This document shows positions 1-8,361 of a stretch of DNA of 64,000 bases, one piece after another (the first letter of the stretch is position 1; each line of letters begins with the position of its first letter). Under the pieces are notes generated by a model. It ran no database searches and was not told the DNA's origin. It saw only the letters and a program-made list of their open reading frames with translations. The translations under genes and the position numbers were made by a program. This DNA comes from Candidatus Methanophagaceae archaeon (GTDB lineage: Archaea; Halobacteriota; Syntropharchaeia; Alkanophagales; Methanospirareceae): assembly GCA_003194435.1 (NCBI GenBank), contig PQXC01000002.1, positions 33,034 to 97,033 of the forward strand, in the 5' to 3' direction.

Positions 1-601
1 CCTTTGGATATAGCGATTGAAACACCTGCTTCACCTGCTTCGCAGTCTCTTCTATCTGCTCTTCGTTATTTATCACCACATCAGCGAATCTCAACTTCTC
101 GCGCAGTGGCATTTGCAGTCCAATCAATCTCCTCGCCTCTTCCTCATCCACTCCCTCACGTTCCATCACCCGCCTTATCTGCTCCGCTTCACTCACATAG
201 ACCACTATCACAGTATCAAATTCAGCCTGCAGCCCCGTCTCTATCAACAACGGCACGTCAACGACGATGAGCGCATCAGGCTCTATCCTCTTTATCGCCT
301 CTATCCTCGCCCTGCACATCGCCATCACTTCCGGGTGTATTATCGCCTCTAAAACTCTACGCTTCCCTTTATCCTCCATTATAATATTCCGCAACCTCTT
401 CCGGTCTATCTCCAGATCCCTCCTGACTATCCCATTACCAAAGTAATTAACAACCTGCCACCACGCATCTGAGCATGGTCTCACCGCTTCCCTGCTCAAT
501 TTATCACAGTCAATACCGAAAGCACCAAGTTCCATGAATAATTTGAGCACAAGGCTCTTACCACTTGCTATCCCACCGGTTATACCAGCAACAAGCGTCA
601 A
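1..601 (-). CDS. coaE: Dephospho-CoA kinase, bacterial CoaE type (3' end outside window)
   Basis: Likely phosphorylates the 3'-hydroxyl of dephospho-CoA, the last step of coenzyme A synthesis. Conceptual translation from a TTG start at 601 runs open for 200 codons to the window edge. Residues 5-20 hold the P-loop GITGGIASGKS. Further on are DVPLLIETG, the CoaE substrate/Walker B region, IIHPEV and ADVVINNE, all signatures of the bacterial-type family. CoaE proteins are about 200 residues, so almost the whole protein is present. The TTG lies one base after the stop of the upstream methyltransferase gene, in an apparent operon with aIF2 gamma. Many archaea use an unrelated GTP-dependent enzyme, so this type may have been acquired. 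An ATG at 606 is out of frame and stops at once, which favours TTG. Confidence 0.85.
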   Translation of the reverse strand, partial: MTLVAGITGGIASGKSLVLKLFMELGAFGIDCDKLSREAVRPCSDAWWQVVNYFGNGIVRRDLEIDRKRLRNIIMEDKGKRRVLEAIIHPEVMAMCRARIEAIKRIEPDALIVVDVPLLIETGLQAEFDTVIVVYVSEAEQIRRVMEREGVDEEEARRLIGLQMPLREKLRFADVVINNEEQIEETAKQVKQVFQSLYPK

Positions 602-602
602 G

Positions 603-1283
603 TCATTTCACCACCTTCAACACGACGAACGAACCCTTACCATAACCCTGCCTCACTTCCTCCACCTTATCCTCCTCCTTCTCATCCCTTAACTGCGTAT
701 GAAAACGAAATATAGTCTGCATACTTTTGATTTCCTTATCGAAGCCCGTATCCTTTAAGAGCGCAATCACCTCACGCGTATTATAAAATCTCGCAACGCG
801 ATAGAAAGGGCTATCTGATTTCTTATGGCTGTATATCTCACCAAGAGGACTGTCACGGTCTATAAAAGCAATGATGAAGCAGCCATAAGGCTTGAGCACA
901 CGATAGACCTCCCTGAATGCCTTCTCTGCGTTATCGAGGAAACAGATGGTGGTAACCATGAGCACGAGCTCGAAATGTGAATCTCTAAGCGGGAGCGCCT
1001 CTGCAATACCACCAATTACTTCAATACCACGTGCTTTTGCTAGCAGTCTCATCCCAGGCGCGGGGTCTATACCGAGTGTGATACCTAAGGGAGCGGCAAA
1101 ACGACCACTACCCACGCCTATCTCTATACTTTTACTTCTGTTTTCGCTTTCTTTCGTTTTTGGCAGCAGAGCCCTTATTGCGCGAAGTTCGGCTTCATAC
1201 ACATGCCTGTGCTCATCGAACCACGCATCATATTCCTCGCCATACCGCACAAAAGGCTCTATCTTTAACCGCTTCTTCGCCAT
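603..1283 (-). CDS. SAM-dependent methyltransferase (Methyltransf_11 type)
   Basis: A class I methyltransferase of unknown substrate, about 226 residues. Motif I is visible as EIGVGSGRF followed by the acidic GIDPAPG loop, and the post-I and motif IV regions read LPLRDSHFELVLMVTTICFL. The chosen ATG at 1283 shares one base with the TAA stop of the aIF2 gamma gene (TAATG), so the two are probably translationally coupled. A longer reading frame starts upstream at 1367, but its extra residues only mirror the aIF2 gamma coding region. The gene is followed after one base by coaE. Nothing in the sequence decides whether the substrate is a small molecule, quinone, lipid or protein. Confidence 0.8.
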   Translation of the reverse strand: MAKKRLKIEPFVRYGEEYDAWFDEHRHVYEAELRAIRALLPKTKESENRSKSIEIGVGSGRFAAPLGITLGIDPAPGMRLLAKARGIEVIGGIAEALPLRDSHFELVLMVTTICFLDNAEKAFREVYRVLKPYGCFIIAFIDRDSPLGEIYSHKKSDSPFYRVARFYNTREVIALLKDTGFDKEIKSMQTIFRFHTQLRDEKEEDKVEEVRQGYGKGSFVVLKVVK

Positions 1284-2491
1284 TACTCCACTGTTCCCGC
1301 ACCTATAAGGTGCCATCTCGCACTTATCTTTCGCGCAATTGCCACACGAGCACCTGTTTTCGCACATATAGGGCGGCTCAGTTCCACTTTCATCGTCTCC
1401 CGCGTCACCTTCTTCACTTCTCCCATCGTTATCGCCGTACCAACACTGAGCATTAAACTCTCACCCACCTTTATCGCCGTTGTCTCCACCTCCTTTGCCA
1501 CGCCAACAACGCGTTCCAGCAGATGGAAACGAATAACGAGCTCATCGCGAGTGGGAGGTAAAGTACCCTTTAAACCCACACACTGACCAGCAAGCGAGTC
1601 CTCTATCGTCATGCTCGGGTCTAATTTCGTACCCACTCCTATCAGTCCTCCGGGTGTTACCTCCTCCACCAGCTCACCGCCCGCCATTATAGACGTTATC
1701 TCAGTCTCAATTGGTACCCATCTCTCTCTTCCACCCGAAGTTACCATCCGACCAGGGCGAATCTCAAGCTTATCTCCGACCCGCAACTTACCTTGAATCA
1801 GTGAACCCCCTATCACACCACCTTTTATATCCTCTATCGGCGTTCCCGGCTTGTTTACATCAAATGAGCGCGCGATATACATAAGCGGGGGCTCGTTAGA
1901 GGGGCGAGAGGGTGTTGGTATCGTCTGCTCTATGCTCTGTATCAGAACATCCAGGTTCACCGATTGTTGTGCGGATATGGGAATAATAGGCGCTTTCTCC
2001 GCAATTGTACCCCTGATAAACTCTTTTATCTGTAAATAGTGCTCTATCGCTTCCTTCCGTGAGACGAGGTCAATTTTATTCTGCACGATTACCACCTTCT
2101 CTATGCCGACAATACTGAGAGCCATCAGGTGCTCCTTCGTCTGCGGCTGAGGGCAGGGCTCAGTAGCTGCTATGAGCAGAACCGCACCATCCATAATCGC
2201 TGCGCCACTCAGCATCGTTGCCATCAGGGCTTCATGCCCCGGAGAATCAACAAAGGAGACTGTTCTTAACTCTTCTGTCTTCGAACCACAGTGCTTACAG
2301 ACCTCTTCCACCGTGTAACATTCCGGCTCCTTACAGACCGGGCAGCGCCTGAAGGTCGCATCTGCATAGCCAAGCCTTATGGATATCCCGCGCCTTATCT
2401 CTTCACTGTGCCTGTCCGTCCATTCACCTGAGAGCGCATTCACTAAGGTCGTCTTCCCATGGTCAACATGCCCTACCATTCCTATGTTCAC
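1283..2491 (-). CDS. eif2g: Translation initiation factor aIF2 subunit gamma
   Basis: The GTPase subunit of archaeal initiation factor 2, which brings initiator Met-tRNA to the 30S ribosome. The N-terminal G domain shows G1 (GHVDHGKTT), the G3 region DSPGHEA and G4 as NKID. A zinc knuckle is formed by CPVCKEPEC and CKHCG around residues 50-70. Domains II and III follow, ending [17 protein letters not shown]. Length 402 matches the family. The start used is GTG at 2491: the frame is closed by TAG just upstream, there is no ATG before the G1 motif, and GAGG lies about 8 bases before the GTG. It heads an operon with the methyltransferase and coaE and diverges from the acyl-CoA dehydrogenase gene. 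Confidence 0.95.
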   Translation of the reverse strand: MNIGMVGHVDHGKTTLVNALSGEWTDRHSEEIRRGISIRLGYADATFRRCPVCKEPECYTVEEVCKHCGSKTEELRTVSFVDSPGHEALMATMLSGAAIMDGAVLLIAATEPCPQPQTKEHLMALSIVGIEKVVIVQNKIDLVSRKEAIEHYLQIKEFIRGTIAEKAPIIPISAQQSVNLDVLIQSIEQTIPTPSRPSNEPPLMYIARSFDVNKPGTPIEDIKGGVIGGSLIQGKLRVGDKLEIRPGRMVTSGGRERWVPIETEITSIMAGGELVEEVTPGGLIGVGTKLDPSMTIEDSLAGQCVGLKGTLPPTRDELVIRFHLLERVVGVAKEVETTAIKVGESLMLSVGTAITMGEVKKVTRETMKVELSRPICAKTGARVAIARKISARWHLIGAGTVE

Positions 2492-2601
2492 AGATGGTTT
2501 CCTCGTCTTACTTACCCCCTATTCATTAACCTTTTTATCCTCACTTCTCTTTTAATATAGAGTAATAAAAATTATTGGTTCTGCTTTGTTTGTGAGAGGA
2601 G

Positions 2602-3744
2602 ATGAAATTCGAGTTAGGAACACGGGAGCGAGAAATTCAGAGCTTCGTCAGTGAGTTCGCCACCGCGGAGGTATTGCCACACGCAGCAGAGATAGACCGG
2701 AAGGGGAAATTCCCTATGGATATCGTGAAACGAATGGGTAAGCACAAACTCTTTGGCATTCCATTTCCTGCGGAGTATGGCGGTCTGGGTGATAACCTGA
2801 TGTGCTATGTACTGGCGGTGGAGGAGCTTTCAAAGGCGAGTGCAAGTATCGGCTTCCTCTGTTGCGCTGCCCTTATCTCACTGTTCCCTATCTATTTCGC
2901 AGGTTCTGAAGAGCAGAAGCATCGGTATATGAAGCCTTTATGTAATGCTGAGAAATTGGGCGCATTTGCAGTCACCGAGCCTGCTGCGGGCTCTGACCCT
3001 CTCTCCATGGAGACAACTGCGGTGCGGGAAGGTGATGAATACATATTAAATGGCAGGAAGGCTTTTATCACGAACGCAGCAGTCGCCGATATCTATGTGG
3101 TCTTTGCATATACAGATAAGAGCAAGAGGAGGAGGGGGATAAGTGCATTTATCGTGGAGAAGGGCACTGAAGGCTTCTCGTTCTCCAGACTCGTGGAGAT
3201 GACGGGTATGAGGGGTTGCGTGGTTGGTGGGCTTGAATTCCATGATTGCCGCGTTCCTGCTGCCAATATGCTCGGCAATGAGGGTGACGGGTTCAGAATT
3301 GCAATGGCTACCCTGGACAGGGATAGAATAGTCATGGGCAGCATTGGTGTCGGTATTGCCCGGGCTTGTGTTGAAGTTTCTAAACGATATGCGAGTGAAC
3401 GCAAGCAGTTTGAGCAGCCAATAGCAAATTTCCAGGCTGTTCAATTCATGATTGCTGATATGGCAATGAGAGCAGAGGCGGCGAGGTTGCTTACCTATAA
3501 AGCCGCTTATCTCGCTGATAAAGGCGAGCGCATAACGGAAGCGGCATCAATGGCTAAGCTCTATGCGTCTGAAACCGCTTTCCAGGCAGCAACGAGCGCC
3601 GCACAGATACATGGTGGACTCGGCTGCACACGTGGAAGCTTGGTGGAGAGGCTGTTACGGGATGCGAGAATACTCAGTATCGCTGTTGGAACATCGGAGA
3701 TACAGAGAATGGTAATAGCACGTGAGGAGTTGCGGCAAGGATAA
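2602..3744 (+). CDS. Acyl-CoA dehydrogenase family protein
   Basis: A flavoprotein expected to oxidise an acyl-CoA to the 2,3-enoyl-CoA and pass electrons to an ETF-like acceptor. All family segments are present in 380 residues: the FAD/substrate motif FAVTEPAAGSD (122-132), the arginine-rich region ERKQFEQPIANFQ (266-278), the QIHGGLG turn (335-341) and the C-terminal GTSEIQR (363-369). The usual catalytic Glu of the YEGT motif is replaced by Val362 (AVGT). An acidic residue, Asp241 in LDRDR, sits where isovaleryl- and long-chain enzymes keep their Glu. No ETF or thiolase gene is nearby. Start ATG at 2602 directly follows GAGAGGAG. Substrate cannot be told; branched or unusual acyl-CoA is possible. 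Confidence 0.9.
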   Translation: MKFELGTREREIQSFVSEFATAEVLPHAAEIDRKGKFPMDIVKRMGKHKLFGIPFPAEYGGLGDNLMCYVLAVEELSKASASIGFLCCAALISLFPIYFAGSEEQKHRYMKPLCNAEKLGAFAVTEPAAGSDPLSMETTAVREGDEYILNGRKAFITNAAVADIYVVFAYTDKSKRRRGISAFIVEKGTEGFSFSRLVEMTGMRGCVVGGLEFHDCRVPAANMLGNEGDGFRIAMATLDRDRIVMGSIGVGIARACVEVSKRYASERKQFEQPIANFQAVQFMIADMAMRAEAARLLTYKAAYLADKGERITEAASMAKLYASETAFQAATSAAQIHGGLGCTRGSLVERLLRDARILSIAVGTSEIQRMVIAREELRQG

Positions 3745-3794
3745 TAAGTATAAGTTAAGTTAAAGTTAAGAAATGTAAATACGGAATAAGGGAT

Positions 3795-4367
3795 ATGGAA
3801 CGTGTGAAATTGGAAGTACCGGAGTATAAAAGCACTATATCGGTGGAGGAGGCGATAGCGGGGCGTAAGTCACGAAGGGCATTCAAACATGATGCGATAA
3901 AGAGGCGAGAGTTCGCACTACTCGTATGGGCTGCGTCAAAAGCGCCTTCCGCTGGTGCTACATATCCTCTGGAGCTATACCTCGTGATAGGAGCAGGAGC
4001 TGTGGAGCACATAGAGCCGGGGGTATATCATGTAGAGAACGGCTATCTGGAGCCGCATAAGGACGGTGACCTCCGGGTAGAGTTGGCAACCGCTTGCTTG
4101 CGGCAGATGTTCATTGCTGATGCTTCGTTCTCTATCGTCATCACTGCGGAATACGAACGTACGACCCGCAGGTATGGCGAGCGGGGGATAAGATACGTGC
4201 ATATAGAGGCAGGGCATGTATCACAGAATATATATCTGGAATGCGAGGCTCTGGGTCTGGCTACCGTGGCAATAGGCGCATTTGATGATGACGAAGTTGC
4301 AAAGGTTCTGAATCTCCCTGAGGCACATAAGCCCATATATGTGATGCCGATCGGTGTGAAGATATAG
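3795..4367 (+). CDS. Nitroreductase family protein, SagB/ThcOx-like
   Basis: An FMN-dependent oxidoreductase of the nitroreductase fold, 190 residues. The N-terminal SRRAF (residues 28-32) is the usual FMN phosphate-binding start. The segment WAASKAPSAGATYPLELYLVI is typical of the SagB/ThcOx subgroup, and the C-terminal half contains GHVSQNIYLECEALGLATVAIGAF. SagB proteins oxidise azolines in peptide maturation, but single genes like this without a YcaO partner usually have no known substrate, and no YcaO or peptide precursor is visible here. It follows the acyl-CoA dehydrogenase on the same strand with a 50-base gap. Confidence 0.85.
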   Translation: MERVKLEVPEYKSTISVEEAIAGRKSRRAFKHDAIKRREFALLVWAASKAPSAGATYPLELYLVIGAGAVEHIEPGVYHVENGYLEPHKDGDLRVELATACLRQMFIADASFSIVITAEYERTTRRYGERGIRYVHIEAGHVSQNIYLECEALGLATVAIGAFDDDEVAKVLNLPEAHKPIYVMPIGVKI

Positions 4368-4436
4368 TATAGTTTATAGAGTTAGAGGTTGGAGGGGTGC
4401 GATTCATTTCGTTGTGAATGTGAACAGTGGTGAAAG

Positions 4437-4616
4437 ATGCGATTCTCATGGTTTCTAAATGGAATACCGGCATTGGTGTTACTCTTGCTGAGCATCCTCA
4501 TTATTCTGGGCATCGTGTGGCTGATCATTAAGTTATTGCCCTATCTCATCATAGCACTGTTAATATTGATTTTGATCCTTTGTCTTCTGTATTTTCTTGG
4601 GAAGGTTTTTGGTTAA
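4437..4616 (+). CDS. Small two-helix membrane protein
   Basis: A 59-residue open frame from ATG 4437, preceded by GGTGAAAG at a good distance. The protein is almost entirely hydrophobic. Two predicted membrane helices (about residues 11-30 and 34-55) are separated by one Lys and Pro-Tyr, and it ends GKVFG. It lies between the nitroreductase gene and the 3' end of recQ, converging with recQ at a 2-base gap. I do not recognise a family. The regular coding pattern and ribosome binding site make a real gene likely; function unknown. Confidence 0.65.
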   Translation: MRFSWFLNGIPALVLLLLSILIILGIVWLIIKLLPYLIIALLILILILCLLYFLGKVFG

Positions 4617-4618
4617 GG

Positions 4619-6316
4619 TTAAGACACCGCTAACTCCCTTAGTTGCGGATTACAGATGCTACAGGCATTGCATCGCCCATCATGAGCCTCACCAAAATAG
4701 TTCAGGATGAACTTCCTTTTGCATTCTCCGCTAATCACGTATTCTACCACCCTGTCTATCTTATCCATGCTGCTCTCTTCCAATCGCCAGAAGGTCTCCT
4801 GGAGCTCTAACAGATCTATATTCTTTATTGCTGGATAAACCCTTACAGGGGTGCAGAAATCTCGCTCCACAAGTTCTATTAACCCTGCATTCCTCATATC
4901 CCTCAAAATATTGTTCAATCTTGATACAGATATGCCCGTAGAACCACTGAGCAATTCCAGGTCCAGCCATTTATTCGCTTTGAAATATGCATCATCCAGT
5001 ATCTTCTTCATTTCCGGCGTATACACCTGTACCTCCGATGGTTCTTGTTCCGCCATCCTCACAGTCACAGCAGCATGCCGAAAGACCCTGAAATATGTCT
5101 TTATCGCGTTCATTCGCTCCAGTTGATACAGAATTATTCGCATCAGTACCTCACTCAACTTCAGCTCCCCTGCTATCCGCTTCTCATTTACATACAGCAC
5201 GTTCCCTATCCCGCGCTCCAGCAGTCCCATGACCGCCCTGACCTGTTTCATTGATGGTGTACTGTACTGAATCAACTTCCGTAGCCGAATCTCATCCAAT
5301 TTTGAATAAAGCAGGATGCAATACGCCTCCTTTCCGTCACGCCCTGCGCGTCCCACCTCCTGATAATAGTTCTCAATAGATTTTGGCAGGTTATAATGGA
5401 TGATTGCACGTATATCCTCCTTATCAATGCCCATTCCAAACGCATTTGTGGCAACAGCTATTCGCGTTTTGCCACTTATGAACTCGTTCTGGATATTCCC
5501 TCTCTCCTTCTTATCTTCTATCTGTCCATGATAATATCTCGCATTCAAGCCATTCTCGGTCAGGAACTTAGCCAGCTCCTCTGCCGTGCGTGTGAAATTG
5601 ACATAAATGATCGCGGAACCCTCAAGTTGTTCCAGAAACCTTATCAGAAGCTTTCGCTTCTCGTTCTCACTTTCCAGCTGGATAACAGAGAAGAGTAGAT
5701 TCTTGCGGTCAAAACTGTCCTTGAACACATCGCACCTGATGCCCAGCTGCTTCTGGATGTCCTCCTGCACCTTCTCCGTCGCTGTCGCAGTCAGTCCGAG
5801 CACAGGAGGGTTGTGCAACGCTTTTATCACACGTCCCAGGCGTAAATAATCAGGTCTGAAGTTATGACCCCAGACAGAAATGCAGTGGACTTCATCTATT
5901 GCTATCAGGCTGATATTGCTCTCCCTGAGTATACTCATCAACTTGTTATCTATAAACGTCTCCGGCGCAACATACAGTATCTTCAGCCTTGAACGCTTCA
6001 ATAATGCGTATATTCGCTCCTTTGTTGCTTCTTGTAGCGCGGAATTGAGATACGCCACCCCATGAATACCTCTCCTCCTCAGCCCGTCCACCTGGTCTTT
6101 CATCAATGCGATTAATGGACTCACAACTATGGTCAACCCCTCAAACATCAATGCAGGTATCTGAAAACAGAGCGACTTACCAGCACCGGTGGGTAGAATA
6201 GCCAGCGTATCCCTGTTAGCTAATACATTCTCAATTATCGCCTTCTGCTTCGACCTGAAGGAACGGTAATTGAAGATAGAAGTCAGAATCGTTTGCGGGT
6301 CTTTTGTGGGCACCAT
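4619..6316 (-). CDS. recQ: ATP-dependent DNA helicase RecQ
   Basis: A 3'-5' superfamily 2 DNA helicase used in recombination and replication fork repair. Motif I is LPTGAGKSLCFQIPAL (about residues 40-55), the DEVH box is in IDEVHCISVWGHNFRPDY, motif III is GLTATAT and motif VI is QEVGRAGRDG. The RecQ zinc domain is present at the end (CKRKFILNYFGE, then CNACSIC), after a winged-helix region. At 565 residues no C-terminal HRDC domain fits. Start ATG 6316 lies one base after the hemC stop, so the two genes are probably cotranscribed although unrelated in function. Confidence 0.93.
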   Translation of the reverse strand: MVPTKDPQTILTSIFNYRSFRSKQKAIIENVLANRDTLAILPTGAGKSLCFQIPALMFEGLTIVVSPLIALMKDQVDGLRRRGIHGVAYLNSALQEATKERIYALLKRSRLKILYVAPETFIDNKLMSILRESNISLIAIDEVHCISVWGHNFRPDYLRLGRVIKALHNPPVLGLTATATEKVQEDIQKQLGIRCDVFKDSFDRKNLLFSVIQLESENEKRKLLIRFLEQLEGSAIIYVNFTRTAEELAKFLTENGLNARYYHGQIEDKKERGNIQNEFISGKTRIAVATNAFGMGIDKEDIRAIIHYNLPKSIENYYQEVGRAGRDGKEAYCILLYSKLDEIRLRKLIQYSTPSMKQVRAVMGLLERGIGNVLYVNEKRIAGELKLSEVLMRIILYQLERMNAIKTYFRVFRHAAVTVRMAEQEPSEVQVYTPEMKKILDDAYFKANKWLDLELLSGSTGISVSRLNNILRDMRNAGLIELVERDFCTPVRVYPAIKNIDLLELQETFWRLEESSMDKIDRVVEYVISGECKRKFILNYFGEAHDGRCNACSICNPQLRELAVS

Positions 6317-6317
6317 T

Positions 6318-7211
6318 TTAACCCTGTTCCTGTTCCTTTAGCCCTTCATCCACACTCTCAATAGCGAACTTGCGAGCAGCTTCTAAATAACCCTCATTGG
6401 GAAGAACAGTCTTCTTTAAGATGTATCTCTTACCTGAGTAGCCTATGTATATGGATAATCCAATGGATGAATTGACACAGGAAGCATGCACACCCACAGG
6501 AAGCGCACAGCCGCCGCCAATCACTTTTAATACCTCATTCTCCACATCAGCCTCGATTCGCGTGCTGACATCCTCAATTTGGTGCAGGAGCTCACTCTCC
6601 TCACTATCCTTCCTCGCTACGACAGCGATGATGCCCTGATTGGGCGAAGGTACAAACGGGTCCCGGTCCAATCGCTCGTAATTCACCCTGGACTGCAGCC
6701 GTTGAAGCCCTGCTTCCGCGAGTAGCACACCGGTGTAGTCACCACTTGCGAGCTTCCTGAGCCGCGTATCAACATTGCCCCTTATATCCTCTATCCTTAT
6801 CTTTATGCCTCGCTCTTCCATGTAGTTCAGCATCTGGAATCGCCTCCTCACGCTCGATGTACCTATTACTGCACCTTCTGGCATATCATTCAGATTATAA
6901 TCCGATACGAGAGCATCAAAAGGTGAATCACGTGGTAATACCGCAGCAGTCTCCAATCTCTCATCCCTTTCGAGTGGTATATCCTTCATAGAATGAACAG
7001 CAATGTCTATTTTTCCATCTAACAGCATCACATCGAGTTCCTTTACAAATACACCCTTGTCTGGCATTTCGTATAACGACCTGTTCAGCATAACATCGCC
7101 TGAACTCCTCACTATCCTTATCTTATACTCAATGCCCAGCTCTCTCAATCGTTCACAGACCTTCTCTGTCTGTAATAGCGCTAATTTACTGCCCCGAGTA
7201 CCTATTATCAT
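6318..7211 (-). CDS. hemC: Hydroxymethylbilane synthase (porphobilinogen deaminase)
   Basis: Joins four porphobilinogen molecules into hydroxymethylbilane, feeding sirohaem, haem, cobamide and F430 synthesis. The N-terminus IIGTRGSKLALLQT is characteristic. The catalytic Asp region is MLLDGKIDIAVHSMKD, and the dipyrromethane cofactor Cys lies in GGGCALPVG near residue 235. The ATG at 7211 is preferred over an in-frame TTG at 7223, because TTTAAATA at about 7241-7248 on this strand would place transcription close to the ATG, suggesting a leaderless message. The need for tetrapyrroles fits the multiheme cytochrome, AhbC-like and CobN genes in this window. Confidence 0.95.
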   Translation of the reverse strand: MIIGTRGSKLALLQTEKVCERLRELGIEYKIRIVRSSGDVMLNRSLYEMPDKGVFVKELDVMLLDGKIDIAVHSMKDIPLERDERLETAAVLPRDSPFDALVSDYNLNDMPEGAVIGTSSVRRRFQMLNYMEERGIKIRIEDIRGNVDTRLRKLASGDYTGVLLAEAGLQRLQSRVNYERLDRDPFVPSPNQGIIAVVARKDSEESELLHQIEDVSTRIEADVENEVLKVIGGGCALPVGVHASCVNSSIGLSIYIGYSGKRYILKKTVLPNEGYLEAARKFAIESVDEGLKEQEQG

Positions 7212-7252
7212 CCTGATAATCAATTAAATGACTTTCAAAGAATTTAAATAGG

Positions 7253-8278
7253 TTACTCCTGGGGTATATTCTTCGCTCTCGCCTTCTTATGATTGATGAG
7301 GAAATCCAATTGTGCCGGGTCTGCTTCGCCAAAATCTGCATAACCCTTCTCCCTGATGTAGTCTATGATCTTATCCGCATTCTCCTCTCGCACAACCACC
7401 GTAGAGAATCCCTTTGCACTGCCCACACTGCCCACACTCACATCACTCTCCACCGCGGTGAAATCCGTGCAGACATTACAGCCACTCGGGAGAATCCCCT
7501 CAAGTTCCTTCACCTTGAATTTCACTTCCCCATCGGTCATCGTGGCAATGAACTTCCCTTTTGTTATATCTGTCTTGATGAGTTTTGAGAAGTCCACGCC
7601 CTTATCCTTTAGATATCGCGTGATATCACTGTAATGGAAGTTTTCAGTGCAGAACAAGCCGACGAGAAGTTTCACCCTATCGCGGAATATGGGGAACTCC
7701 TGCTGCAATCTCCTGACTCCTGAGACGATACAGGGCGTTCCTACAATACCAACACCACTCTTCGTGAACATTACTGCTCTCTTCAATTCCGGAAGCACAT
7801 CCGCGAATGTGTACTTCGTGCCGCCGAGCGTAGGAATACTGAGTTGCTCGGATTCTCTCACATGAAATACCTCAGTTGCCCAATCTTCATCCCGACTAAC
7901 AAATAGACCACGGTCTATCACTCCCATCTCCATTGCTGATACCATAAGCTCGCTCACCATTGCACCATCCTGTCCCGTGAATCGCTTTGAACGCCCGGCG
8001 ATGAATCTGATGTATGAGCCCAGACCACTCTTGGGTTCATAAACAAATCGCGGGCATACGCGTACACAGGCGCCACAATCCATGCATCTTGTCTCATAAT
8101 CTGGGAAATCCACACGGTCATCCACAACGGTTATCCCTCCTGGACAGATCGCCGCGCAGGTTAAACACCGACTGCAGATATTCCTATCTATAACCACCGC
8201 TTTCAGGTTCTCAAAGTATAACTTATCCTTAAGCCGCTTTTCTGGAACCGTAACTTCCCATTCCACTTCTGCTGCCAT
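7253..8278 (-). CDS. F420 oxidoreductase beta subunit, FrhB/FdhB family, with two N-terminal [4Fe-4S] domains
   Basis: A flavin and iron-sulfur protein of the FrhB family that exchanges electrons between F420 and ferredoxin-type centres. Two ferredoxin motifs are near the N-terminus: CSRCLTCAAICP and CMDCGACVRVCP. The FrhB N domain follows with FTGQDGAMVSELM and GTPCIVSGVRRLQ, then the C domain with LFCTENFHYSD and GCNVCTDFTAVESDVSVG. Start ATG 8278 (MAAEVEW) is chosen because GGAAGGTGA sits about 8 bases upstream; GTG 8290 and ATG 8287 overlap that site. It is downstream of the cytochrome c gene on the same strand, separated by a terminator-like hairpin. FpoF, FqoF and FrhB paralogues are alternatives; the partner complex is not in the window. 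Confidence 0.88.
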   Translation of the reverse strand: MAAEVEWEVTVPEKRLKDKLYFENLKAVVIDRNICSRCLTCAAICPGGITVVDDRVDFPDYETRCMDCGACVRVCPRFVYEPKSGLGSYIRFIAGRSKRFTGQDGAMVSELMVSAMEMGVIDRGLFVSRDEDWATEVFHVRESEQLSIPTLGGTKYTFADVLPELKRAVMFTKSGVGIVGTPCIVSGVRRLQQEFPIFRDRVKLLVGLFCTENFHYSDITRYLKDKGVDFSKLIKTDITKGKFIATMTDGEVKFKVKELEGILPSGCNVCTDFTAVESDVSVGSVGSAKGFSTVVVREENADKIIDYIREKGYADFGEADPAQLDFLINHKKARAKNIPQE

Positions 8279-8316
8279 GTTAATCATCACCTTCCATTTT
8301 CAGCAGGGAAAAAATA

Positions 8317-8351
8317 GGGTCCAGTCACACTATATATTCTATTCTGGACCC
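8317..8351 (-). terminator. Hairpin plus T-run after the cytochrome c gene
   Basis: On the minus strand GGGTCCAG is followed after 19 bases by its exact complement CTGGACCC, then TATTTTTT. It lies 11 bases beyond the stop of the multiheme cytochrome gene, so it probably ends or attenuates that transcript before the FrhB-like gene. Confidence 0.6.
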
Positions 8352-8361
8352 AACTTACTTT

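Noticed and set aside
946-1456. Plus-strand frames over the methyltransferase and aIF2 gamma genes
   Set aside because: They mirror well-supported genes on the other strand and show low-complexity Ser/Thr/His composition.
3795-4367. Considered part of an azole-peptide cluster because of the SagB-like fold
   Set aside because: No YcaO or precursor gene nearby.
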